A DNA stretch of 64,000 nt. It comes from Podospora pseudoanserina (taxonomy: Eukaryota; Ascomycota; Sordariomycetes; Sordariales; Podosporaceae). The notes beneath the pieces were generated by a model. It was not told where the DNA came from, did not search any database, and worked only from the letters and a program-made list of their open reading frames with translations. How positions within the stretch are numbered: position 1 is the first letter of the stretch; every line of letters begins with the position of its first letter. Shown in pieces: positions 21,983-33,563 of the stretch. The DNA lies in the NCBI RefSeq assembly GCF_035222485.1, contig NC_085920.1, forward strand, positions 7,116,001 to 7,180,000. Direction: 5' to 3'. The position numbers were made by a program, and so were the translations under genes.

Positions 21983-23251
21983 TTACGTCTCCCCAAAAAC
22001 AAAAACACCCTTCCCACTCCTAAACCCGCCCAGGGTCCCCTGAACCGCCTCCTTGAGCGTCTTCTCCTCCGTCTCCCAGTTCCACTCCACCTCCTGCACC
22101 GGGCTCTCCTTGAACTTACCCTCCCTCATCAAGTTCAAAATATCCTCAATCATCTTCTTCTTGCCCTCTGGGTTCTCCTTACCCCACTCACTCAACCAAA
22201 AGCCTTCAAACCTCAACCTCTTGAAGATCTGCGGCCCAGTCGGGAACGGGAAACTTTGTCTGCTCATCCCGCCATACGTAACCATGCACCCCTTCGGACT
22301 CAGCGCCTTCACCACAGCACTCGCCGACTTCCCCCCAACACAGTTCATCCCCAACAACAACGGCTCCTTCCCCCCCTTTGTCAGCTCCCCAAGTCGATCC
22401 CTAAAACTCCTGTCCAAGAACTCCTGCTCGGTCAGAACAACATTGGCTCCCAACCCGGTGAGCTCCTCCTTGAGCTTCTCCGTCTCTTCAGGTGTCTCCC
22501 TTTCCCGAACGACGTTGATACTCCTCAACCCCCACAACCTCCCAAACTGAACCGCCGCCCTGCCCACCCCAGAATTCGCCCCGTTTTGGAGAAACCACGC
22601 CCCCCCGGAGACGTCTTTCCCCTCGCGATACCACCGCATGCTGAGACCAACCAGATCGACATAGTCCTTCAGCATCCGATACGCACTGCACGGATTCACC
22701 GACACCGTCGCCACCTGAACGGGCGTCAAACCCTCCCTCTCGACCCTCATCAGTTTCCCCTCCGCCTCCTCAACCAAAGCATGAGTCCTAAAGGTTCCAA
22801 ACCCCGTCTTGGCAGGGATAACCCAATCCCCCTTCTCCAGACCCTTCACTCCCTGCCCGACAGACAGGACCTCGAAGCAGGCCTCATTCCCCGGTACTGC
22901 GGACGGTTGGGCGGTGCCGAGGAGGGTGGTGAAGGGGGGCTTGGAGCCGTAGGTGCCCTGAATGGTGTTGACGTCTGCTGGGTTTACTGGTGCTGCGAGG
23001 GTGCGGACCAAGACGGAGCCGGAGGGGAGGGTGGGGGAGATGGAGTGGGTGTGCAGCGACAAGACATCAATAGGTTCGCCAAAGGAGGAGAAGGTGAGGG
23101 CTTTGGATTGGTGGTAGCCGTAGGGGCCGGTGAGGTGGCGTTTTTGGGTGAGGGTAGGGGCCGCTCGGGGAGTGGCCGTGGTGAGAGCCGGACGGAGGAG
23201 TTTGCTGGTGGGGAGGCGGAGGGCCTTGGTTGTTAGGCGGGGGGCTACCAT
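21983..23251 (-). CDS. ETR1: Mitochondrial enoyl-[acyl-carrier-protein]/trans-2-enoyl-CoA reductase
   Basis: Single exon, 422 residues. NADPH-dependent medium-chain dehydrogenase/reductase that performs the last step of mitochondrial type II fatty acid synthesis, needed for lipoic acid and respiration. The N-terminus (MVAPRLTTKALRLPTSKLL) is Arg/Lys/Thr-rich without acidic residues for about 40 positions, a typical mitochondrial presequence. The family block VNPADVNTIQGTYGSKP carries the Tyr of the Etr1/MECR active site; QNGANSGVGRAAVQ is the nucleotide-binding Rossmann motif, and NCVGGKSA follows. Length agrees with fungal Etr1. Convergent with VPS34, with 138 bases between stop codons. Confidence 0.93.
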   Translation of the reverse strand: MVAPRLTTKALRLPTSKLLRPALTTATPRAAPTLTQKRHLTGPYGYHQSKALTFSSFGEPIDVLSLHTHSISPTLPSGSVLVRTLAAPVNPADVNTIQGTYGSKPPFTTLLGTAQPSAVPGNEACFEVLSVGQGVKGLEKGDWVIPAKTGFGTFRTHALVEEAEGKLMRVEREGLTPVQVATVSVNPCSAYRMLKDYVDLVGLSMRWYREGKDVSGGAWFLQNGANSGVGRAAVQFGRLWGLRSINVVRERETPEETEKLKEELTGLGANVVLTEQEFLDRSFRDRLGELTKGGKEPLLLGMNCVGGKSASAVVKALSPKGCMVTYGGMSRQSFPFPTGPQIFKRLRFEGFWLSEWGKENPEGKKKMIEDILNLMREGKFKESPVQEVEWNWETEEKTLKEAVQGTLGGFRSGKGVFVFGET

Positions 23252-24617
23252 TGTGAGATTGAACGGCCGTGTGAGAGGTGAAGTGACGGCAAAGGGGCGA
23301 GGTGAGGTTGGTGAGAGTGTGTTGTGAATTGTCTGACAGCAGCCTGCCCCGCTGAGAAACTGGGTGGATCGTGGAATTGCAGGGGATAGAGCTCGAGAAA
23401 GACAGCACCCAAACTGATGCTGAATACTGTAGCTTCAAGTTGCAACCCTAGTGTAAACGAAAAGTAGCTATTGCAGTGTCAAGCGAATCAGATATCTACA
23501 AACCCGAACCGCTCACCCGAGCCGATGACGTCTGCCTGAGCTCTCTCTCTCCACAGCCAGAGCTCCATAGCTCCCAGCCAATCACACCTCACTTCCCGTC
23601 CCAAGAGCTCTATCTTATCATAAACCTCCATTGACAATTTCCCATGCCTACCTACCTCATCTCAACTACAAATACCACCCCCATTATATGTCGCAAGCTC
23701 CCGTAATTTGACCGAAAAATCCCATCCGGCCTTCCTGCCCCCAAAGTGGCGTGACCCCTTAACACGTCCCCTCTATGTATGACATGCATCGCGAAAGGTC
23801 AAAGCGGGATACGACCTTCATCACCATCCCTCCCTCCCTCCCTCGCCTCTCTACCCGTCAATCATCTCCCTTACGCCTTGGCTTGGGCCGTGATTATCAC
23901 TTCTTATACCAATCATATCATAATACACACGAAAAGTTGAGAAAGAAAACAAACCCCCCAAACTCAGATTCTCATTCCACCCCCCAATAACTATGCTCAG
24001 CTGCTAAAAATATGGTATAAAACGAAGTTGAAAAAAAAGCCATGAAATCGTAAAGTTGTCGAGCTCTGAACCTTCCCCCACCCCCCACCCCTCTCCCCCC
24101 AAACTGCGCATCCCTCCCCTTGTCAAAAAGCTATGTATGTATCGTCCTCAAAAATAACAAATTCCCCTCCCTCCCTCCCATGAGAATGAAGAAGAAAAGG
24201 TTCTCCCGCTTTTGGCAACCTGATGTGTGTAAGAGGGAGAAAAAAAAAAGAAGCGTGTTCGTGAAACAAAAACCAGGAATAGACCAGCAGAAAAAGAAGG
24301 CGTGCCAGCCCAATCAAAAGCAAAGAGTCGTACACCTCAAGATAAGGCAACAGAGAGACATGACAGGAAAAAAACAAAAAAGAAAGAAAAACATGACAGA
24401 ATGGGGTAGTAAACATCAATGAAATCGTCAGTCGCAAATTCAGACTGCCCGTTTACAAAGAAACGAGCCCGGGTATCTTCAATCAACATGTCGCAAATTC
24501 ACCCATCCCCCTAGTTTCCACGGTACTTTTCCTGGATATAATTCCATTCTTTGCTTGTCCCTTACAGGGCTGTCCCAAGACGGTTGGTTGATGTGTTTTT
24601 GTGGTGCGTTGCATGGC
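23252..24617. other. Intergenic, low-complexity rich
   Basis: About 1.4 kb between the ETR1 start and the stop of the next minus-strand gene. It contains CCT-rich runs (23826-23847, 24167-24180) and A-rich tracts (24239-24251, 24366-24392), probably partly the 3' UTR of the 24618 gene. No supported coding exon. Confidence 0.5.
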
Positions 24618-25271
24618 TTATTTGATGTCCTTGAACAGATCGCTGCCAAAGCCATCCTCGTCCTTGGCGTCGTCGCTCGACTTGAGCTCCGTCAGTTCCG
24701 GGATCATTGGTGGCGGGGGCCCGGTGGGCTTCTTCTCGTCTGTCGCGGGCGGAGAAAGTGGAGTTTTGTCGCTCCGGAATCTGCTAAACCAGCCACTCGA
24801 CCGCTTCACTTTCCGAGAATCGGCCACACTGCTGGCACCCCTGCTAGGAGGCCGCGATGTCCTTTTGCTCGCTTCCACTCCCTCTCCCTCCACATAGGCC
24901 GAGTTCAAAAGCCCGCGGCTAAAGAGGCGGCGAATGCTTCCGGGTCGCGCCGACAAGGTTGGGGAGGCGGGATTGTCTTCGGCCGGGCGTTTTACACCGG
25001 CAGTAGTCGCGATGGGTGGGACAGGAGCCGCAGCAGCAACAGCAGCGGCGGCGGCGGCCGTTGTGTTGCCATTCGACTTGATGGCCTCTTTCGGGGTGTC
25101 TGGCGGCGTGGGGACGGCCTCCTCTCGTATCGGCGAAGGGAGGGGTGGAGGGATGTCCGTTCCGTCGGTCAGCGCGCCAAACTTCAGGTCGAGGGCTGGA
25201 AGCTCAAAGCGCTTGGTTGCAGTGCCATTCGCAGGCTTCGCAGCAGCGGCGGTGTCCTTCTTTGACGGCAT
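24618..25271 (-). CDS. Uncharacterised fungal protein, disordered (217 aa)
   Basis: Single exon. The start is placed at MPSKKDT because it has a purine at -3 and precedes a conserved-looking block (ELPALDLKFGALTDGTDIP, PPPLPSPIREE). The frame stays open to an ATG at 25448, but the extra 59 codons contain GTAAAC and CGAAG signals that could be a leader intron. The rest is low complexity with an Ala/Thr-rich stretch, then a basic segment GSIRRLFSRGLLNSAYVEG followed by SKRTSRPPSRG and RKVKRSSGWFSRFRS, and an acidic end DEDGFGSDLFKDIK. No enzymatic domain is seen. The paired short RRLFS/WFSRF elements look like binding motifs in a disordered protein. Function unknown. Confidence 0.65.
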   Translation of the reverse strand: MPSKKDTAAAAKPANGTATKRFELPALDLKFGALTDGTDIPPPLPSPIREEAVPTPPDTPKEAIKSNGNTTAAAAAAVAAAAPVPPIATTAGVKRPAEDNPASPTLSARPGSIRRLFSRGLLNSAYVEGEGVEASKRTSRPPSRGASSVADSRKVKRSSGWFSRFRSDKTPLSPPATDEKKPTGPPPPMIPELTELKSSDDAKDEDGFGSDLFKDIK

Positions 25272-26977
25272 GTCGGGTTTGTCTTCGGAGACGGGTCTCG
25301 CCCAGAGCAAGTTGAATATGTTAAAGGTGAACGAGTGGGCAAGTTGTTTACCGAATGGCAGGGTTGGGATCGTCCGAGCGCCAGTGGTAATGGCGAGGGC
25401 AGTCGAATTGGATTGGTCCGCTACGGGGCGACTCGCACTACTAGACATCGGGATGTCGGAGGAATTGATGGCGTGTGATGGATACAGAAGCTCTGGAAAC
25501 CGAACGGAAAAGAGGCGAAGGCCTGAGCGAGCGTGTTTGGTGTTGACAGGTGGGCTGGGCGAGCGATAGGTTTGTCTGGGTGGCCGCGCGGGATGTTTTG
25601 GTGCCGAGAGCGTTGGAGGAAACGAAACGTTGACACGGGAAACAAATGCAACGTTCGAGAGCCGGCAGGCAGGCAGGCAGGCAGGCAGGCGAGCTGTTGG
25701 TTGACCGTCGTAAAATATCGAGGTGGCGTCCGGTGAGAAACGAGTGAACGACGAGTGAATGACTGTGATGGTCGCGCTGGACCTCTGTGTGTGTCCGGAG
25801 GGCCTTCAGATGACAATGAGTGGCTCTCCGAGAGAAAGTGATGGCAAGGTAAAAGTCTGGTGAACCCTTGTTGAAAAGAGGAGGACCTGGACAGGAATCC
25901 CTCAGCTCAAAAGGGAAAACACCCCTGGATCAGTGATGGTGCCCTGCAGAATTGCACCTCCGAGCCAAGCTAAACCTGTCAATTCCAATTGACTGGCAGG
26001 ACTCCGCTAGAATGCGGGATGCCCTGTCACTTGGTAAGCTCGGGCTCGGCTAGGGACTTGGGATTGGTGATAGAAACTTTGTTTCAAGCAGGCAGAAGAA
26101 AAGAACTGCCGTTTATTACCACCCTACGGGCCTACTTACCTGTGCATCCCGAGCTAATAGGACTCCAAAGACACCTGGATTGCCATCACCAGCTTCAACC
26201 ATCAGAAGAATCCCAAATACAGCCCTCGGCGGGGTCACCGAGACCGGCAGTTATCGTCCCCACCCTCCAAGGGACCGTGGCACCTCACCAATGCCGTATT
26301 ACCCTGCAGAGCGATGGAAAGAGACCCGAGAGATCATCATGAGCAAAGTTTCGAAGGTGGGGCCCAGGTGCCGAATGCAGCTACCAGTGCTGAGTTCCAG
26401 GCGATTGGTTCTGTGTCCACGGCGTTGCCCAAATTGATTAACAACTACCGAGCTGTGCCGAGTGCAGCTGTGTGAGACTGCGGGCAGTCATCGTCGTATA
26501 TCTGATACTATCGCCATGATCGAGCTGCCAACTTTCACTGCACATGAATCCCACAATCTACCCTCGTATTCCAGCCTGTGGAGAGACACGCCCTGTCATG
26601 TGCAAGCTGTCGCTATCCGTCCTAGTAAGATCGTTGATATTCGCTGCCTCGAGACACGCTCTCCGATGATTGCAAAAATACACCAAGAAGAATCCCAAGG
26701 AATAGCCAGAGGGTCACCATTCAGCGCAGAACCTGTGACGCAGCAACATCCCATTCTTCCCCCATATGCTCGTGAATTCGTGATCGCAAATATACCTGGT
26801 CGTATGCCAATCCGCCCATCGGCACCACACCCAGAGAGCTCTTCCACCCAATCCCACGCCGTCGCCACCAAGTTCACCGTGTCTCTGTTGTATGGATGGC
26901 ACCGTATGGATAGCGGATAGCGGAAGAAACTGTATTGTTATTTTATTCTGTTTTTCTGGAGGACTCACGCCGATTTT
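25272..26977. other. Long intergenic stretch upstream of the 217-aa gene
   Basis: About 1.7 kb between two minus-strand genes, carrying the 5' region of the 217-aa gene and the 3' flank of UBC13. Apart from the CAGG repeat no structured element or supported exon was found. Confidence 0.45.
25664..25691. repeat. (GGCA)n microsatellite
   Basis: Seven consecutive GGCA units about 220 bases upstream of the longest possible start of the 24618 gene. Confidence 0.95.
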
Positions 26978-27603
26978 CTATTTCGGGACGGCGTATTGCT
27001 GAGTCCACTGCTTCGCCGTCGCAATAGCTGCTTTCTCGTCCTCTTTCCAGCTCTTGGCAACATCAGCAGCAAGCGGATCGTCGGGGTTCGGGGCACCGAG
27101 GAGGGCTTGAATCGAAAGGAGAATTGTTCGGATTTGCAGAGCAGGTGACCAATTGTCTGTAAAGGGAGCCCGAGTCAGTATGGTCCCGACTTCACTATCG
27201 TGGTTTTCGGGAACACCCACTCTTCAGCACATCAAGGCAGATACGACCGAGCTTGTCAACGTTGGGGTGGAAGATCTTGGTAAGGAAGCGAATCTTGGGG
27301 GGTGTCATGGGGTAGTCGTCCGGGAGAAAGAGCTCAAGCTTGAAGACGCCACCTAGAACAGTGGTCAATGCTTGCGAGCTTCATTCTAGAAAAACGGGAG
27401 ACAAACCCTCATATGGAGAAGACGAAGGACCATGGATCTCGACGTCAAAATACCGTAGGTTGTCTTCGTGGGGAATGGCGCTGATGCCTGGGACACTGTT
27501 GCGCCAAAGTTAGTAAAGCTCAACGTAAACGCAAGGCGGAGGGCGCATACGGCTCCGCCATGAGGCGCTCGGTCTCTTTTTGAATTCTCTTGGGGAGAGC
27601 CAT
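26978..27603 (-). CDS. UBC13: Ubiquitin-conjugating enzyme E2 Ubc13
   Basis: Four exons: 27603-27551, 27495-27407, 27352-27221 and 27156-26978, giving 150 residues, the usual Ubc13/UBE2N length. Introns are 55, 54 and 64 bases and all phases agree. The UBC fold is complete: [15 protein letters not shown] helix 1, [11 protein letters not shown], the HPN motif in KIFHPNVDK, and the active-site Cys at about residue 86 in [26 protein letters not shown] and the C-terminal helices follow. Ubc13 pairs with Mms2 to build Lys63-linked ubiquitin chains in error-free post-replication repair. Assignment to Ubc13 rather than another E2 rests on overall motif pattern. Divergent from the WDR59 homologue. 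Confidence 0.93.
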
Positions 27604-28320
27604 GGTGAGTGTTTAGGTAGTGGTGCGTCGGGACAGATGAGATGAAGCGCAAGTAGAAGGTCAAAGGAGGGGTAGAACTCCGAAGCGAGGACAGCAGGTG
27701 GGACGGTTGCGTTAGCAAGTGTGTGTTGACGAAGCAGGATCAGGTCTGGGGGACCTTTCTGTATTTTCGAGAAGTTTAGCGCAGACGTAGAGCTAGTGAT
27801 GGATGCTTAGCAAGAAAAAGACTGGCGACAATGGTGTTGAAAATGCCCAAGACAGGTTGGAAGCCTATGGAGTCATAGTGGGCTATGTTTGGCCAGGCCT
27901 GGCAGGGTTCCAAGGACGGCTGCCGACTGATAAGCGCACAGACCGCTGATCACATTCCTGATTCCGCCATTTGCACATCCCGGGGTTCTTTCATCAGCTT
28001 GTCAAAGGGTAATATGCAACTAAGCGTGTTGGCGCTGCAACATCGTTGAAGGTTACTTTGACGACAGTTGCTTTCACGAGCCTCATTGACCCCTCAGTTC
28101 TGAGAATATACTTTCATCTCTGATTCTTTGATTGTCACACGACAATATATCAGGTTGATTCTTCGATCCAAACTGCCCAAGGTGCTTGGCCATTGATGGA
28201 GAGGTGCTGAGGTGTGGTGAGACGGCAGTGAGAGTGAAACTCGCTGGGCTACCTACGGTCATTCAACACCAAGGCGCTCAGGATGAGCCTCACAGTGCTC
28301 TGCGGCCCTTATCTTCGACC
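27604..28320. promoter_or_regulatory. Divergent promoter region UBC13 / WDR59
   Basis: 717 bases between the two start codons; no other feature identified. Confidence 0.45.
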
Positions 28321-31300
28321 ATGCCTTTCTCCTTTGATCGATTATCTCAGCCTCCAGAGCATGACAAGGTTGTCAAGTCGGCTTTTGACAGCGAAACGTT
28401 TGATGCAGTTGGCACAATTCATGTGGATGGCCTGGTAGGCTCGGCAACCATCTCGCCGTCGGGGCGAGATGTGGCCCTTGCATCGTGAGTAGTCACATTG
28501 TTATCATGCTGAGAAAACAGACAGAATCTAACATTTTACAGACCCAAAGGCCTCACCATCATTGATCTCGATTCTCCATGGAGCCCTCCTCGTCGGCTGA
28601 GTAGCCACGGTCTGCCATGGCTTGTGGTTGACGTCCAGTGGTCTCCCTTTGCCGCTCGCGAATTCTGGGTTGCGTCAACAGCAAATCACCGATGTCTGGT
28701 CTGGAACCTGAACAAGCGCGATGACTCGTCATCTGGGGCCGTTGAACATTCCCTCCAAGCCCACAGCAGAGCCATCACCGATATCAACTTTTCGGCCCAT
28801 CATCCCGATTCTCTTGCGACGTGTGCCGTGGATGGCTATGTTCACTGTTGGGACTTGCGGAGACCAAGATCTCCTGCCTTGACGTTTTGTGACTGGTTTG
28901 CTGGTGCGACACAGGTCAAGTACAGTCGTCAGGATCCCAACGTCCTCGCTTCCGCCCACGACCGCTATCTTCATATTTGGGACCAAAGAAAGACTGCGGA
29001 ACCCTTGACAACCATCATCGCACATACTTCCAAGATTTATGGCATTGATTGGAACCGTACCAAACCGACCTGCATAGTCACTTGCTCACTGGATAAGAGC
29101 ATCAAGTTTTGGGACTACGCCGATGAGGACGACGCGCTCCAGAGAGTCGTTCGCACTGATTTTCCAGTATGGCGGGCACGTCACACTCCTTTTGGCTCCG
29201 GATTGTTGGCTATGCCACAGAATGAACCAGGCAATCTATATCTATACGACCGACGCCCGAAGCCCACAGATCCGGTTGACGGTGCCGTTGAACCTGTTTA
29301 TGTCTTCCCTGGTCATGGCGATTACAAAGTCAAGGAGTTCCTTTGGCGAAGTCGAGGAAGCGTGAATGATGGGATCGATGACCGCGAGTTTCAGCTCGTT
29401 TCATGGGGGGAGGACAATGAGCTGCGGCTTCAAAAGGTCGAGGCGCCGATTTTGAAGTCCGCCGGCTATGAACGGGGGACCCCTTTGATGGAGAACCTCA
29501 TTCTCACTCGGAAGGGCGCGACTTACAAAACATTCCGTACAGTTGACGACGCCGATCAGGGAGATCGCAGGACCCCCACGATGAGCCACCCTCGCCCGGG
29601 AACGCGCAGCCGCTTGCGCCCAAGTGCCCTGAGCATGGCTTTACATACCCGTGCTCGTCTGATCGGTCCTTCGTGGAGGGCTACATCCATGAAGGGCAAG
29701 CCAAACTCGAGGAAGACTGCGGACAAGAGTGAGCTTCAAATCGGCTGGATGAGAGGCATCACAATATCAAAGAGAAGATCCGGCTCAGAAATGAGACCAG
29801 ACTCTCCAGATTCCAGAATGTTTGGCCACGCATTTGACAGTGAGTGGTGGGAGCCCGAAACGATACAGGATGAGTTTCTCCGGATCAGTAGTCGGCTGCC
29901 AAACGTGGAATGGGAAAATATCGACATGGACTCTTTGACGCTGAAGGCTTCCCTGAAAGGGCCATGGGGCGTGGATGAGGCGACCATCTTCATCAAGGTC
30001 AAAGTTGACATTCCGCCCAGTTATCCCGAGAGCAAAGCGCCGAGGTTTTACATTGAAAAGTCATCGTTCATGCCCGAGGAGACCCACAAGAAGCTTCAAC
30101 ATGAACTTCAGGAACTCTCCATCCGCTTCTTGGAAAGAAAGGAAAACTGTCTCTTTGTTGCCTTCACGTATCTACTGGGCGAGGTTGACCTTGAGACCAG
30201 CACAACATACTTCAAGAATGTTCGGGATCTGGACGACATGGATGGTTTGGCTGATGAGAGCTCTAGTGAAGACGACGAGAGTGGCATTCCTGCCGGTGGC
30301 TCTGCGTTCATGTCAGAAGAGCTCAGTAGCAGTAGTGAATTAGATCCTACAGCAACACTAGCCCCAGCCAAACGCCCTAATATACCCCCGCCACCGAGAC
30401 TATGTGGTGCGAGATTTACCAGTGATGGGGAACTGGTTTGCTTCTTTCCCACCAAGGAAGAGAGGCAAAACACATTGTTCACTATAGTTGCCCCAGATGT
30501 CTCTAGTAACAAGCAGAAAGGGGAGTCCGCGTTTGACATCTTTGGACGGCTTTCACAGGACTCATCGGCGCCCAAACATCTATTCAACGACGAGACATCG
30601 GCAACTGATGACCAGTCGGAATATTCTGATAGCACAGAGTCAACGTCATCGACAGACTCGGAGCCAATAACAATGCACAAGCTCCGTCTCTGGTATCAGC
30701 CTGGGAGATATTTCCGCAAGCCCCTCAGCACCAACGATTCGGTGCGGTCCAGCGGAGGTGGTACCGGCACTGGGACTGGAACCGGCACAGGAACCAGTCG
30801 GAGAAGACCAGGCAAGCCGAAAAACGTTGTTTCTATTCACGACTTCCGAGCCTACCTACCATCCAAGAGAGAGTTCGCCGAGGAGTATGCTATATTTGGT
30901 CACGGTCCTGAGGTGTGTAATCACAACGCTGCGGTGGCACACAAGTATGGCTACTTGGACCTGGCCACCATCTGGAAATATGCCGCTCTTCTACTGCGAA
31001 GAGATGTTCCGCTCGAGGTCCAGTACAGCAGAGAACAGTCTGTATTGGTTATCGCCAGAGAATCTGTGTCTCGCTCCAATCAGAAAAAAAAGGCGGGTTT
31101 AGCCGGTCGTGTGAAATGGGGTTGTCATCCACTCGCTCGCGACTTGGTCGACCGCCTGTTCGACTATTTTGAGAAGATAGCTGATATCCAGATGCTGGCT
31201 ATGCTTGCCTGCATCTTCGGAGACTCATTTGAGGAAGATGGAGTGGCATACGCCGAAGCTCGCCTGACCCAGCCGGAAACACCTCTTGCTATGAAGGCGC

Positions 31301-33312
31301 CATCATTTTCGCTGGAATATTTTCCTACACATCCTGATTTTTGGAGTATGAAATACAGAAGCCGGGGAAACTCGGCTGTTGGGACTTCCAGAATAGCGAA
31401 CACACCTGCCGGCCACTCGGGCTCTCAGGCGTCAGGAGACGCAAAGGTGCTGGCTGGATTTGGCACTCATTCACACTCCCGCAGAGAAACACTACCCAAG
31501 CTCACGCCCGGCCAGGCTCGAGAAGCTCGACAGACACAAAGTCTGTCCACCTCTCCCAACACCCGATCCTTTTACAAGCCCAACTCGACAGTTGCCTCAA
31601 TTGCTGCCAGTTTGCCACGGACGCTTGCCGGCATGGTATCTGCCTCGCCGCCTGATCGTCCTGTACGAAAGCGACCTAGTCCTGCGGAGACCATCCTCAG
31701 CAGCTTCGCACCTAGCGCTATCACTTGGGGTAGCTCAACCGTGTTTGGTGCTAAGGCCGCTGCTCCAAAAACAGCTCCTGGGACAGTCCGCACATCTCAA
31801 TCCAATGATGGCCGGGTCAAACGTAGTTTCTACTCTATGGTTCCCATAGCTGTATCATGCGTTCCAGAGGATCAAGGGCTCTTTGACGATGATGGCTGGA
31901 TGCCGACTTCTCTCATCGAACCCCAGCGTAGAGAGCTCTACACTCACTACCGCTATTCATATGCCGAATTGCTCCAGACGTGGGGTCAATCTCTGTCTCG
32001 TCTTGAGATCCTCAAGTTTAATGTTCTCAAAGACGAACGCCTCTATAACAATAACAACAACTGGAACAGCAACGACTCCGACTGCACCGACCTTGATCCT
32101 ACTCCCCGCGGCTCACGGCACTACCCAACCGGTGCCTCCTCGCCCGTGATGGGCTTCGGTGGCCGCCACGAGCTATTCCAAAACCTCCTGGCAACGGGAC
32201 GCGGTTTGGATGTGACTGGCCTCTGCCGCATCCACGAAATCCAACTCGACCCTGTCGAATATCACCGCCCCGCCAACGGGCACGTCGGTGGAGCAGTGGG
32301 CATCTGCCCTCGTTGCTTCCCCGAAAGCGCCTACGGCAGTAAGATCCCACAAACTCAGCTCCGCTGCGTCTACTGCCTCGAGCCCGTCGCCTCTGTGTAT
32401 TCTCCCTGCCTATCCTGCGGCTGCGTCTGCCACGCCTCCTGCCGGGCAGACTGGCACGCCATGGGCGAAACCGAATGCCCGGCCGGCGACGAGTGCAACT
32501 GCGTAGAGGACGCCTTCAACGGCCAAGTTGAGTCCTGGAGCGCGCTCCAAGCAGCGATATCCCATTTCCCTCCCGTCCCCTCACCCGTTTCCTCCCCGCC
32601 CCAAGCCCACCCCCCCACTCGTGTGATGACAACCTCGGAGAGAACCATCGCCTCCCTCAAGAAAGCCGTCGGGGTAGGTAGCAGCAGCAGCGCGTCACTC
32701 CCTGCCCGCTCCCGACGTAAATCCGCACCGATAGAACTGTCAAAATTCCAACTCAAAACCGGGATCCCCCCCCCTTCTCAACCCCTACCGCCGGGTAGAC
32801 CTAACCTGAGGAGAATGCAAACCAACACCGGGTCATCCTACGCGCAGAATTCAGAAGATGAGACGTCTTACCCCTCCCCGGCGCATTTAGACAGGGAAAG
32901 CGGCAAGGACTGGGAGCACATTGTCTCTATCCCGTCAGTCACCATCACGAGGGCAAGCAACAATGGGAGTAGCGGCGGGAGCAGTGTTGCGAGCACGGCA
33001 ACGACGGGGAGTGGGTTTTTGGCGGGGGCGATGAATATGGGATACAGTATGGGATTTGGGGGTTATGGGAGCAAGCCGCCGGTGCAGGGGGATGAGCCGA
33101 TCAGTGCGGCGAGGTTGAGTCTGGGGAACCGGCTGATGAGGAGTTTGCAGGGGGCGGGTTCGAGTGTGCGGGGTGGTGGTGGTGAGGTGAGAGATGGCGG
33201 GAGTGTGAGATCACAACAGCAGCAGCAGCAGCAGCAGGGGGAGGAAGGGGGTAGTGGTATTAGTGCTTTTGCGAGGAGGAAGAGTGGGAGTGTGATTTGG
33301 AAGAACTCCTGA
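28321..33312 (+). CDS. MTC5: WDR59/Sea3-type WD40-RWD-RING protein of the SEA (GATOR2) complex
   Basis: Exons 28321-28484 and 28542-33312 (57-base intron, TCTAAC branch), 1644 residues. N-terminal WD40 repeats (about 40-370; HSLQAHSRAITDINFS, CVDGYVHCWDLRRP pattern, SLDKSIKFWDYAD), an RWD domain near 490-605 (WENIDMDSLTLKASLKGPWG, KVDIPPSYPESKAPRF) and a C-terminal zinc-binding RING-like module near 1300-1380 (CPRC, CVYCLEPV, CLSCGC, CHASC). This order is that of yeast Sea3/Mtc5 and animal WDR59, a component of the SEACAT/GATOR2 subcomplex on the vacuole that controls TORC1 through the SEACIT/GATOR1 GAP. Low-complexity inserts include alternating Gly-Thr near residue 795 and a Gln run near 1610. 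The C-terminal 270 residues are disordered and Ser-rich. Confidence 0.9.
30754..30797 (+). repeat. Gly-Thr coding minisatellite in WDR59
   Basis: Irregular GGCACT/GGAACC hexamers encoding alternating Gly-Thr before a basic SRRRPGKPK segment. Confidence 0.7.
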
Positions 33313-33563
33313 GAGGGGATTGTAAAGGTTGTATAGCGAGCGAGTTTTAGTATTGCATTTCAGGAGTGGAAAAGGGGTCAAAAAAGGTGTTGTTTGCGGG
33401 ACTGACCAGAGCAAAGGTTACCTAGTGAATGAAAGAATAGCATTGCCATTGAAGACTCATCATTTCGTGACCATAGCGCTAACCTACAACTTCCCCCTGT
33501 CTCCACCCCTATTTATTTCTTAGTCCCCTATTTCTTCTGTTTCCAAACATTTCGAAAAAACAC

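Noticed and set aside
22256-23236. 326-codon plus-strand ORF
   Set aside because: Antisense to ETR1; Pro/His/Arg-rich composition of a shadow frame.
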